NCBI GenBank assembly: GCA_005772945.1
Contig: SXIE01000055.1
Location: 1 to 23,322 of the forward strand
Length of the DNA stretch: 23,322 nucleotides
Direction of reading: 5' to 3'
Origin: Pseudomonadota bacterium
GTDB taxonomy: Bacteria > Myxococcota > UBA9042 > PHBI01
The position numbers and the translations under genes were made by a program. Shown here in pieces: positions 1 to 7,570 of this stretch. Positions within the stretch are counted from its first letter, which is position 1, and every line of letters starts with the position of its first letter. The notes under the pieces were generated by a model, which worked only from the letters and a program-made list of their open reading frames with translations, had not been told where the DNA came from and ran no database searches.

Positions 1-660
1 CATCACGCCGAGCGCGCACGCGCCATGGGCTTCTGCATCTTCAACAACGTCGCCATCGCCGCCGAATACGCGCGCCGCCAGCTCGGCCTCGAGCGCATCC
101 TCATCCTCGACTGGGATGTCCATCACGGCAACGGCACGCAGACCGCCTTTTATGGCCGTCGCGACGTCCTGGTCTGCGACCTCCATCGCTACCCCTACTA
201 CCCCGGCACGGGCGCCGTCACCGACGTCGGCGCCGGCGACGGCAAGGGCTACACCGTCAATATCCCGCTCCCCGCGGGCCTGGGCGACGGCGACTACCGC
301 GCCGCCCTCGAAGACGTGCTCGCCCCGATCGCCGCCTCCTACCAGCCCGAGCTCGTGCTCGTCTCCGCCGGCTTCGACGCCCACGCCGACGATCCGCTCG
401 GCGACCAATGCGTCACCGACGACGGCTTCGCCACGCTCGCCGCCATCGCCCGCGGCATCGCCCGCGACCACTGCGAGGGCCGCATCGTCCTCACCCTCGA
501 AGGCGGCTATTCCGTCGCGGCGCTCGGCCGCTCCGTCGTCGCCTGCCTGCAGGTCCTCGGCGGCGAGACCCCGCCGCCCACGCGCGCCAGCACCCTCGCC
601 GGCGGCCGCGCCATCCGCGAAGTCCTCGATGTTCAAAGCGATTTTTGGCGCTTGAGCTAG
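1..660 (+). CDS. Histone deacetylase family protein (5' end outside window)
   Basis: Zinc-dependent deacylase of the HDAC/AcuC/acetylpolyamine amidohydrolase fold, which removes acyl groups from lysine side chains or polyamines in the cytoplasm. The frame is open from base 1; the first two codons, His-His, match the catalytic His pair of the family's PGHHA motif, so roughly the first 130-150 residues are missing. Counting from the Met at base 25: GFCIFNN at 2-8; DWDVHHGNGTQ at 29-39, carrying zinc ligands D31 and H33; AGFDAHADDPLG with the third ligand D118; and EGGYS with the transition-state Tyr162. All catalytic residues in the visible part are intact. The TAG stop is followed 27 bp later by a Nudix gene on the same strand, so the two may be co-transcribed. 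The true substrate cannot be read from the sequence. Confidence 0.93.
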   Translation, partial: HHAERARAMGFCIFNNVAIAAEYARRQLGLERILILDWDVHHGNGTQTAFYGRRDVLVCDLHRYPYYPGTGAVTDVGAGDGKGYTVNIPLPAGLGDGDYRAALEDVLAPIAASYQPELVLVSAGFDAHADDPLGDQCVTDDGFATLAAIARGIARDHCEGRIVLTLEGGYSVAALGRSVVACLQVLGGETPPPTRASTLAGGRAIREVLDVQSDFWRLS

Positions 661-687
661 ACAGAATCGGATGCCGAGCGTTCTGTC
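660..687 (+). promoter_or_regulatory. Stem-loop filling the HDAC-Nudix junction
   Basis: A perfect 7-bp inverted repeat, GACAGAA (660-666) and TTCTGTC (681-687), encloses a second perfect 4-bp pair, TCGG (667-670) and CCGA (674-677), with loop ATG and a GCG bulge. It begins at the last base of the HDAC stop codon and ends at the base before the Nudix GTG. No Shine-Dalgarno sequence is visible for the Nudix gene. The structure could be a leader element or a coupling hairpin; the role is inference. Confidence 0.45.
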
Positions 688-1173
688 GTGTCCGTGACCT
701 CCGCCCCCTCCAGCACGCTGCCCCTCGCGGTCGCCGTCGTCGTCCAGCGCTCCGACGGCGCCGTACTGATCGTCCGGCGCGCCCCCGCCCTCGCCCTCGG
801 CGGCTACTGGACCCCGGTCACCGGCCGCGTCGAGCCAGGTGAATCGCTCGAAGCCGCCGCCCACCGCGAGCTCCGCGAAGAGACCGGCCTCACCGCCCAG
901 CTCGGCCCCGAGCTCACCCGCGGCCCCACCTCGAACGGCCTCTTCGAGCTCGTCTACCTCCGCGCCTACGCCCCCTATCCCCTGCCGCCGCTCGTGCTCC
1001 AACCCTCCGAGATCACCGACGCGCGCTGGGTCCACGCCGCCGATCTGAATGGCCTCAATGGCCCCACGGGCATCGATGGCCTCAATGCCCCCAATGACCC
1101 CACAGGCCTCGCCGCAATCGCCCCGATGCTCGAGACCACGCGCCGAATCCTGCTCGACGCGGTCGCTCGCTGA
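688..1173 (+). CDS. Nudix hydrolase
   Basis: Cytoplasmic hydrolase that cleaves nucleoside diphosphates linked to another moiety. The complete Nudix box Gx5Ex7REUxEExGU is present at residues 46-68 (G46, E52, REL at 60-62, EE at 64-65, G67, L68), so the metal-binding catalytic helix is intact. The length of 161 residues is normal for a single-domain Nudix protein. The GTG at 688 is chosen because the beta-strand before the box (LPLAVAVVVQ) starts soon after it; GTG at 694 is an alternative and neither has a clear ribosome site. An Asn/Gly/Pro-rich insert at about residues 119-140 comes from a short DNA duplication (see repeat at 1049-1092). The substrate (oxidised nucleotide, ADP-ribose, NADH or other) cannot be told. 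It probably shares a transcript with the HDAC gene upstream. Confidence 0.92.
   Translation: MSVTSAPSSTLPLAVAVVVQRSDGAVLIVRRAPALALGGYWTPVTGRVEPGESLEAAAHRELREETGLTAQLGPELTRGPTSNGLFELVYLRAYAPYPLPPLVLQPSEITDARWVHAADLNGLNGPTGIDGLNAPNDPTGLAAIAPMLETTRRILLDAVAR
1049..1092 (+). repeat. 27-bp-period duplication inside the Nudix gene
   Basis: The 17-mer at 1049-1065 (ATGGCCTCAATGG + CCCC) recurs at 1076-1092 with one substitution. The period is 27 bp, so the reading frame is kept and the protein gains the Gly/Asn/Pro-rich segment LNGLNGPTG / DGLNAPNDPTG near its C-terminus. The first unit also contains an internal AATGGC doublet. Confidence 0.7.
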
Positions 1174-1186
1174 TCACCCCAAGCGC

Positions 1187-2212
1187 TCAGCTCCCGGTCC
1201 CGCCGAACAGCTCGAGCTGCGCCCGATCCGCCGCCGCCCGCGGCGCGCTCGGACACGCGCCCGCATGCCCGCCCTCCTGGCACGCACACGTCGCGATCTC
1301 GCGCCCGAACGCCCGCGCCGCCTCGGTGATCGTCTGCAGCCGCGCCCGCCGCACGGGCGCCGCCAGCCCCCGCGCCTGGCCCGCCCCATGGTTGGATCCC
1401 GGCTGGTGCAGCCACCCTTCCAACAGCCGCGACGCGCTCCGCGAGACCTCGGCCGCCACCTGCTCCGCGAGCCCCGACGCATCCTCGATCCAACGCACCG
1501 CCACGCGCCCTACCCCGTGTCGCGCGATCGTCCGCATCATCTCCTTCAGACCGCGCGCGTCGTCGTTGACGAACGGCACGATCGGCCCGAGCTCCACCTC
1601 GACATCGGCCCCCGCATCCCCGAGCTCGCGCGCCAACGCCAGGCGCTTAGCGACCCCGGGCAACCCCGGCTCCCAACGCGCCGCGACCTCGGCCTCCAGC
1701 GAGAACACCCCGACCCGCACCGACAGCCGCCCCGGGAACATCCGCGCCAGTGCCACCAGCGCCGACGCCTCGGGCAGCGCCCCGCGCGTGGTCATCGCCA
1801 CGCCGACCCCCAACCCCAAGAGCCGCCGCACCATCACGACGACCTCGTCCCGACGCGCCGGATCGACCCCCGGCACGAACGCATCCTCGTGCCCCCCGAA
1901 CGCCACCCAGCCCGGCCGCGCGACATTTCGGAGGCGCCCCAACGCCTGCTCGAAGTCCTCGAGCGTCGCCTGCCCATCGCCCACCGACGCGGCCCGATCG
2001 GGGCACCACGCGGCGCGCCCGATCCCGACATGCCCCGACTCGACCCGCCAGAGGGGCGAACCACACGCACGCGACCCGACCGCAAAGATCGCGGGCAGCC
2101 TCGCTCCGGGGTCCGATGCGGACCCCACGCGCGGCCTTCGCGATGGAAGCGCCCGCGGCTCGCTGTTCGCGATGGTTCCTCCCGGGTGGCTTCGTGAGTT
2201 TTCCAAGCTCAT
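1187..2212 (-). CDS. SplB-type radical-SAM-like protein lacking the Fe-S cysteine motif
   Basis: A 341-residue protein. Its middle resembles the spore-photoproduct-lyase-like branch of radical SAM proteins: a segment like 'fG..tDpyqP' (VAFGGHEDAFVPG), then VAMTTRG where relatives have a Lys-Ser strand end, then RWEPGLPGVAKRLALAREL, then GPIVPFVND (relatives: aPviPglND), and a C-terminus ending QLELFGG. The hallmark Cx3Cx2C motif for the 4Fe-4S cluster is absent: the N-terminal half has only two separated cysteines (SRACGSP and AAWCPD). Three cysteines sit near the C-terminus (CACQEGGHAGAC). Start: ATG at 2212, with AAGG eight bases upstream; an in-frame ATG at 2272 has no such site. The N-terminal ~45 residues are partly encoded by a dispersed repeat. 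It is either a non-catalytic or differently metallated paralogue, or a decaying gene. Confidence 0.6.
   Translation of the reverse strand: MSLENSRSHPGGTIANSEPRALPSRRPRVGSASDPGARLPAIFAVGSRACGSPLWRVESGHVGIGRAAWCPDRAASVGDGQATLEDFEQALGRLRNVARPGWVAFGGHEDAFVPGVDPARRDEVVVMVRRLLGLGVGVAMTTRGALPEASALVALARMFPGRLSVRVGVFSLEAEVAARWEPGLPGVAKRLALARELGDAGADVEVELGPIVPFVNDDARGLKEMMRTIARHGVGRVAVRWIEDASGLAEQVAAEVSRSASRLLEGWLHQPGSNHGAGQARGLAAPVRRARLQTITEAARAFGREIATCACQEGGHAGACPSAPRAAADRAQLELFGGTGS
2088..2131. repeat. Dispersed hairpin repeat, copy 1 (inside CDS)
   Basis: About 44 bp nearly identical to 15875-15918 (four substitutions and one indel by eye). It starts ATCGCGGGCAGCCTCGCT in both places. The core is a perfect 8-bp inverted repeat, GGGGTCCG (2108-2115), loop ATG, CGGACCCC (2119-2126). 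It lies within the N-terminal coding part of the radical-SAM-like gene. REP/ERIC-like mobile palindromic units have this form; that identity is inference from two copies. Confidence 0.65.
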
Positions 2213-2260
2213 GGTAGTTGCCTTGTGCCGAGCCAAAGCGAGGGTCCGAATCGGACGCCG

Positions 2261-2285
2261 AACACTGAACACGTGTACACTGAAC
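2261..2285 (+). promoter_or_regulatory. Direct repeat of ACACTGAAC, operator candidate
   Basis: ACACTGAAC at 2262-2270 recurs exactly at 2277-2285, separated by ACGTGT, giving a 15-bp period; the overlap also creates the palindromes ACACGTGT and GTGTACAC. It lies in the divergent region between the radical-SAM-like gene (minus) and the large exported protein gene (plus). Paired repeats one-and-a-half turns apart suit a transcription-factor site; no regulator can be named. Confidence 0.45.
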
Positions 2286-2336
2286 GCACGTTCGGGTCAA
2301 GCCGATTCGAGCCGATGCACGCGCTCTCTGAGCGAC

Positions 2337-2360
2337 GCGCGTGAACCCGCGCGTGAACCC
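2337..2360 (+). repeat. Tandem 12-mer GCGCGTGAACCC x2
   Basis: Two perfect head-to-tail copies, 2337-2348 and 2349-2360, each containing TGAAC, the same word found in the repeat at 2261-2285 and again at 2406-2410. It is about 90 bp upstream of the ATG at 2450. A regulatory role is inference. Confidence 0.5.
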
Positions 2361-2449
2361 TCCCGCCGCCCGACCGCGTTCCAGCCCGCAGCAAGATCGT
2401 TTTTGTGAACATTTCGTCTACTGGCCTCCCCTCGCCGAGGAACACACGC

Positions 2450-5400
2450 ATGACCGTGTCGCCGCGCTGGCTCCTGCTGACCTCCTTCCTCACCCTCGCC
2501 GCCCCGCTCGCCCCGCTCCTATGGGTCACCGCCGCGCGCGCCGAGGACCCGCCGCCCTCGGAAGTCCGACTCCCACTCGCCGAGTACGAGGCGCTCATGG
2601 CCGCCGCCCGCAACCGCGCCGGCGCCCAGCCAACCTGGACGACCGGCAGCGCGACCATGCGGCTTCCCGACGCTACGCACGGATTCGTCAGCGTTCAGAT
2701 CGACGGCACGCTCCAGGTCGTGGGCGACGGACTCAGCGAGGTCGTCCTCCTACCCGGCCACGTCGTCATCGATCAGATCACGATCGACGGCGTCGAGGCC
2801 GCCCTCGTCCGCAAGAACAGCGCCCACGTCGCCCTCCTCAAGGGCGACTCCGGCACCCACGGCGTGAGCCTCCGCTACCAAGTCCCGACCCAACCGGCGA
2901 GCGACGGCGCGACCCTCGCGGTGATCCCGCTCCCGCCACTTCCGGGCCTACGCGTGACCGTCGACACCAACGGCATCGCGACCCCGATCGACCTCTGGCC
3001 CAGCGGCAGCGTCATGTCCGCGGCCCCGAATCTGGTCGTCCAAATCCCCGCCACCCCGGCGGTCGTCCTGCGCTGGGGCGCCGGCTCGGAGCTCATCCGC
3101 AGCGTCGACTACCACGTCACCATCGAGCCCGGCAGCGACGGCGCCACCGTCGTCGCCAAGATCGACGTGCAGCTCGACGGTACGCGCGCCGCCGTCTCGC
3201 TCATCCCCTCGACCATCGCCCTCGTCGACATCCAAGAAGGCGGCAAGCCTCTCGCGACCAAGGTCGCCGGCGGCTGGCACCAAGCCATCGTCAACGGCCC
3301 CGGCCGCCACACGATCGAGGCGACCTTCCGCATGGGGATCGATCGCAGCCAGGGTCAACCCGAGCTCACGCTGCCGCTCGCGCCCTCGCCGATCATCCGC
3401 GTCGAAGCCAAGGTTCCCGGCAAGCGCGCCGTCGAGTTCGCGCCCGCGGTGCCGCTCAAGACGACCACGATCGGCGACGACCCGAACGCGATCACGACCG
3501 CCATCGGCCACCTGCCGCCGTCGCCGACCGTCGCCATCAAATGGACCGAGCCGCGCTCGGCCCCCGAGCAGGTCGTCAGCGTCAACACCGAGACCTACCA
3601 GCTCGTGAAGATCGACGAAGGCGTCGTCCGCTCGAAGGTCGAGATCCGCTACGAGATCATCCGCGGCTCCCTCAAAGAGTTGCCGGTCCAGCTTCCCGAC
3701 CAAGCCGTCCTTTATAAGGTGACCGGCGAGGGCATCGAGGACTGGCGCACGTTCGCCGCGACCGACACCGATCCGCGCCAGGCCCGCATCTTCCTCGGCA
3801 GCGATCACGAGGGGCAATACAAGCTCGAGCTCGAGCTCGAGCAGGTCGCCCCGCAGACCGTCGGCCAGCCCGTCGATGTTCCCATCGTCCGCCCGCTCGG
3901 CGCGGGCCGCGAAATGGGCGTGGTCGCGCTCTTCGACGGTGTGAAAGTCGGCTTTGCCGAGGCGACGCTGCCGGCCCAGGGCGCCTACGTGAAGTCCGGC
4001 GAGGACGCTCTCCCGACCGACGTCCGCCAGAAACTCGCGGGCGACATCGTCTCGCAGGCCTACAAGCACCTGGGCGCACCCGCGGCGATGAAGTCCGCCG
4101 TGGCCGCCGCCAAGACGCGCGAGATCCGCTTCGATGCCCACATTGAAACGCTCTACACGTTCCAACAAAACGCGCTCACGGTGCGGGCCTCAGTCGAGGT
4201 CGACGTGAAATCCGGGCGCACCGATCGCATCGTCCTGTCACTCCCCAAAGGCGTCAAAGTCGGCAGCGACCTCAGCGCGCCGAGCCTCAAGAAGGCCGAC
4301 TGGGTCGAGGGTCAAGACCCCGCCGCGGCCCGTCAGGACTACGAAGTCCTCCTCACGCGCGCCCTCGAAGGGTCCTTCCGAATCGAGCTCTCGCTCGAGG
4401 TCATCCTCGGCAGCGATCTCGGCAAGCTCACGCCCCCCGACATCCAGATCAAGGACGCCGACGTCAAGAAGGGCGACCTCGGCATCACGGCCGACCCCGG
4501 CGTCGAGATCAACCAGGGCGCCAGCACGGGCCTGCGCAAGCTCGATCTCACCGAGCTTCCGAACTCGATCCGCCTCCGCTCACGTCGCGAGGTCCAGCTC
4601 GGCTACAGCTTCAGCTACGTCGACGAGCCCTGGAAGCTCGAGCTCGACGTGCGCCGCCATCGCACCGTCGAAACGCTGACCGCCTCGGTGCAGGGCGCAT
4701 GGATCGAGACGACCGTCCTGAGCGACGGCCAGATGCTCCACACGGCCCTCTTCCGCATCGACAACAAGGACCGCGCCTTCCTCGCGAGCAAGCTCCCCGC
4801 CGACGCACGCATCCTCGAAGTGACCGTCGACGGCGAGCGCGTCGAGCCGATCGCCGACGTCGAAGGCGGCCATAAGATCGCGCTTCCAAAGCAGAAAACG
4901 ACGCTCGTCGAGATCGTGTACCTCACCAAGCGCGACGGCGGACTCGGCTTCCTTGCCTCCTTGGAACTCGTCGCACCCAAGCCCGACATCTTCGCCAAAG
5001 ACATCCAGTGGCACGTGCGCGTGCCGTCGAAACTCGCGCTGCTCCGCGTCAACACCGACCTCGAAGAGGTCGATCCGAGCCGCTACCGAAGCCCTCCGGC
5101 CCACGCGACCTCGCACCTCACGGCTGGCTTCGAAGGAAGCGAGGAGTTCACGGAGCGCCTCTTCACGCTCGACGTCCTCGACACGACGGACACGCGCACG
5201 CTGACCGTCGCGATGACGACCGTCAGCGCACCGCCGGCGATCGGCTGGCTGCTCTTCGTGGCGGCCCTGGCCTTCATGGGCATGGCTGTCTGGCGCCTCG
5301 CCATGCGCCGCGCGGGCCGAGGTGCTGCCGTTCTGATCGGGGCCGCCGTGGCACTGCTCGTCGTCAAGGCGCTCGCCTGGGGCCTCGGGGGCGGCGAGGT

Positions 5401-5479
5401 CGCGCTCGTCGCTCTCGTCGTCCTCGGCGTTGGCGTCGCAGCCTGGATCATGACCAAGCGCAAGGCGGTGACCGCATGA
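2450..5479 (+). CDS. Large exported, C-terminally membrane-anchored repeat protein of unknown function
   Basis: A protein of 1009 residues. Start ATG at 2450 has GAGG nine bases upstream and opens directly on a signal peptide with predicted cleavage after ARA (residue 31); a GTG at 2405 would only add a hydrophilic extension. After the signal comes a charged stretch (VRLPLAEYEALMAAARN), then a long beta-rich exported region. Four diverged modules can be aligned by eye at about 105-180, 255-325, 418-500 and 786-860. Each starts with a hydrophobic strand ending '(V/I)xG' and continues through a second strand block towards a run of Pro/Leu. Three hydrophobic helices close the protein (about 929-950, 957-980, 983-1002), ending in a basic tail TKRKAVTA, so the bulk is presumably periplasmic and tethered in the inner membrane. 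The stop overlaps the next start as ATGA (5476-5479), implying translational coupling with the vWA lipoprotein. No named family was recognised. Confidence 0.88.
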   Translation: MTVSPRWLLLTSFLTLAAPLAPLLWVTAARAEDPPPSEVRLPLAEYEALMAAARNRAGAQPTWTTGSATMRLPDATHGFVSVQIDGTLQVVGDGLSEVVLLPGHVVIDQITIDGVEAALVRKNSAHVALLKGDSGTHGVSLRYQVPTQPASDGATLAVIPLPPLPGLRVTVDTNGIATPIDLWPSGSVMSAAPNLVVQIPATPAVVLRWGAGSELIRSVDYHVTIEPGSDGATVVAKIDVQLDGTRAAVSLIPSTIALVDIQEGGKPLATKVAGGWHQAIVNGPGRHTIEATFRMGIDRSQGQPELTLPLAPSPIIRVEAKVPGKRAVEFAPAVPLKTTTIGDDPNAITTAIGHLPPSPTVAIKWTEPRSAPEQVVSVNTETYQLVKIDEGVVRSKVEIRYEIIRGSLKELPVQLPDQAVLYKVTGEGIEDWRTFAATDTDPRQARIFLGSDHEGQYKLELELEQVAPQTVGQPVDVPIVRPLGAGREMGVVALFDGVKVGFAEATLPAQGAYVKSGEDALPTDVRQKLAGDIVSQAYKHLGAPAAMKSAVAAAKTREIRFDAHIETLYTFQQNALTVRASVEVDVKSGRTDRIVLSLPKGVKVGSDLSAPSLKKADWVEGQDPAAARQDYEVLLTRALEGSFRIELSLEVILGSDLGKLTPPDIQIKDADVKKGDLGITADPGVEINQGASTGLRKLDLTELPNSIRLRSRREVQLGYSFSYVDEPWKLELDVRRHRTVETLTASVQGAWIETTVLSDGQMLHTALFRIDNKDRAFLASKLPADARILEVTVDGERVEPIADVEGGHKIALPKQKTTLVEIVYLTKRDGGLGFLASLELVAPKPDIFAKDIQWHVRVPSKLALLRVNTDLEEVDPSRYRSPPAHATSHLTAGFEGSEEFTERLFTLDVLDTTDTRTLTVAMTTVSAPPAIGWLLFVAALAFMGMAVWRLAMRRAGRGAAVLIGAAVALLVVKALAWGLGGGEVALVALVVLGVGVAAWIMTKRKAVTA

Positions 5480-7563
5480 ATGCGCGCCGAATCCCATTCG
5501 CGCTGACGCTCGCGCTGAGTGCGTGCGCCGCCGCTTCATGCGGCAAGCTCGGCAGCGAGGCGCCGCCTTTGGCGCAGTCGGCCGAGGAGGAACCAGTGAC
5601 CGCGCCCGGGGCTGCGGGCCGCACACGACAGTCGGGCGGGAGCGCGAGCACCGCCGTCGAATCACCGGAGAAACGGCCGGAAGCGGAGGACAAGCCGCAC
5701 GAGGATCCCGCGCTCATCCCCAAGTCCTCCAACATGCCCGTTGGGAAGCCGGACTTCGCGGCCCCGTCCGACATGGACCTGCGGGGCTTCAAAGGCAGCG
5801 GGAATCTTGCCCAGCTGCCCACCCCCATCGTCGCCGACGAGAAACAGAAGCTCGACCGGATCGCGAGCGAGCTCGACAGCACGACCCCACGGCTCGTCGC
5901 AAGAATGGGGCCCGCGAAGGGCGGCGAGGGCGATGACTCGGCCGCCGATGCCGCCCCCACCGGCCTCGCCGGGCTCATGAAGATCGAAGCGAAAGAGGAG
6001 GAACGCGCCGAGGACACCGCGAACGAAGCGCTCGCCCTCTCGCCTAAGACGATCGCGCGCACGGACTCGAACGCGCGCGATGACCGCGAGACCTTCAGGC
6101 CCCCCGAAACGCTGCTCCCGCGCATGTTCTACTTCGAGCCGACCTACCTCGGCGGCTCCGCCGCCTACGCCGAGCGCCTGCGGCGCCTCGATGCCGCCCT
6201 CGGCGCGAAGCACCAGCCCTACCGCCTCGCTTTCGCCGAGGCGCAAGCATTCGATCCGCCGCCGACGGCCGGCCTCGGCCTGACGGCCACGATCGACACG
6301 ACCCACATCGAGAAAGCCCGCCGCGTCTTCCTGCAGGTCGGTCTCCAGGGCAGCTCGCGCCATGGCTGGCGCCGACCGCCACTCGACGCGGTCCTGGTCA
6401 TCGATGCCGCCACGCTCGCGCGCGGGCGCGCCTTCATCGCGGGGTTCGCGATCGATCTCGTGCGGCGGCTCGGCTCGGCCGATCGCCTGGGCGTCGTCAT
6501 CGCCGGCGCCAAACCCGAGCGTTTCCTTGAGATCGCGCGCCTCGAGACCGCCCAGCAACAGCTCGCCTATCGCATCGAATCGCTCGACACCCGCCCCGCA
6601 GGCGATCTCGGCGCAGCCCTCGAGACGGCCGGCGAGATGCTGCACGCCGCGTCGGACGTCGAGTACATCGTGCCCGGCACCCAGACGATCTTCGTCCTCA
6701 CCGAAGGCGGTGACCCGGCGCAAATCGCGAGCGCTTCCGCGGCCGCGCACGAGCTCACGCTCCAAGGCGCTGTCACGTCGGTCTTCGCGCTCGACGCCGA
6801 CGAGGCCGGTTGGTGGCAAGTGGCCAACGCCGGCCACGGCAACCTCCATCGCGTGCGCCAGACCGATTTCTCCGACGCCATCGCCTACGAGCTCGCCAGC
6901 ATCGCACGCGTCGTCGCGCGCCTCGTCCGCGTCAACGTCCGCCTCGGCAAGGACGCCCAGGCCATCCGCGTCCTCGGCACGCGCGTCCTACGCCAAGACG
7001 AGGTCGATGCCGTCAAAGCCCGCGAGGTCGCGACCGACCTCAACATCTCCAAGACCCTGGGCGTGACCAGCGATCGCGGCGGCGACGACGACGGCGTCCA
7101 GACCGTCATCCCCTACTTCTACGGCGACGATTCGCACGTCATCCTGATCGAGCTCTGGGTCGAGAAACCGGGCGTCGTCGCCGACGTGACCGTGCGCTAC
7201 AAGGACATGGTCAACCTCGAGAACGCGACCGCCCGCGCCAGCGTGCTCGTCTCGAGTCGCCCCGGCGCCGAGACCCCCGAGCAGCGCAACATCGCGCGCA
7301 ACGTCCGTGGCTTCGAGCTCGCCGAATCGCTCCAGGTCGCCTCCGAGCGGATCGAGCGCAACGACGGCCAAGGCGCGCTGCAGGCCCTCGAGAAGGCCGG
7401 CGCCATGGCCGCCACGACCAACAGCGACGACGCGAGCGCGGTCGAAGAGCTACGCGTCATGATCAACGACACCCGGTGGCAAGCAAGCCCTGCCGCCCGA
7501 AGCCAGATGGCCGAGACGCTCCTCATCTCGGGCCAGCGGCGCGTCGGCGACACCAAGAAGTAG
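5476..7563 (+). CDS. Lipoprotein with vWA domain (YfbK-like layout)
   Basis: A 695-residue lipoprotein. The N-terminus MNARRIPFALTLALSAC gives a lipobox LSAC at 14-17, with a second possible one, AASC, at 19-22. Residues 25-200 are low-complexity and charged. A vWA-like alpha/beta domain spans about 305-480: AVLVIDAATLARGRAF at strand one, a Rossmann-like RLGVVIAGA, TIFVLTEGGDP, and VTSVFALDAD. The MIDAS motif DxSxS reads D310-A-A-T-L, so the Ser ligands are missing. A C-terminal beta region (HVILIELWVE, VTVRYKDMVN) matches the tail seen in YfbK-type vWA proteins. The start overlaps the stop of the large exported protein by ATGA and the ATG is 7 bases after GGTG, so the pair is very likely one operon and one complex. 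The convergent amidohydrolase gene begins its 3' end only 7 bp away. Confidence 0.85.
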   Translation: MNARRIPFALTLALSACAAASCGKLGSEAPPLAQSAEEEPVTAPGAAGRTRQSGGSASTAVESPEKRPEAEDKPHEDPALIPKSSNMPVGKPDFAAPSDMDLRGFKGSGNLAQLPTPIVADEKQKLDRIASELDSTTPRLVARMGPAKGGEGDDSAADAAPTGLAGLMKIEAKEEERAEDTANEALALSPKTIARTDSNARDDRETFRPPETLLPRMFYFEPTYLGGSAAYAERLRRLDAALGAKHQPYRLAFAEAQAFDPPPTAGLGLTATIDTTHIEKARRVFLQVGLQGSSRHGWRRPPLDAVLVIDAATLARGRAFIAGFAIDLVRRLGSADRLGVVIAGAKPERFLEIARLETAQQQLAYRIESLDTRPAGDLGAALETAGEMLHAASDVEYIVPGTQTIFVLTEGGDPAQIASASAAAHELTLQGAVTSVFALDADEAGWWQVANAGHGNLHRVRQTDFSDAIAYELASIARVVARLVRVNVRLGKDAQAIRVLGTRVLRQDEVDAVKAREVATDLNISKTLGVTSDRGGDDDGVQTVIPYFYGDDSHVILIELWVEKPGVVADVTVRYKDMVNLENATARASVLVSSRPGAETPEQRNIARNVRGFELAESLQVASERIERNDGQGALQALEKAGAMAATTNSDDASAVEELRVMINDTRWQASPAARSQMAETLLISGQRRVGDTKK

Positions 7564-7570
7564 CGCGCGC

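Noticed and set aside
2240..2300. Cys-rich segment CVQCTRVQC in a minus-strand frame upstream of the radical-SAM-like gene
   Set aside because: The spacing is not Cx3Cx2C, the frame differs from the gene, and the motif is produced by the ACACTGAAC direct repeat.
2948..4168. A 406-codon minus-strand frame
   Set aside because: Antisense of the large exported protein; the composition is Asp/Gly/Arg/Leu-rich with no motif.
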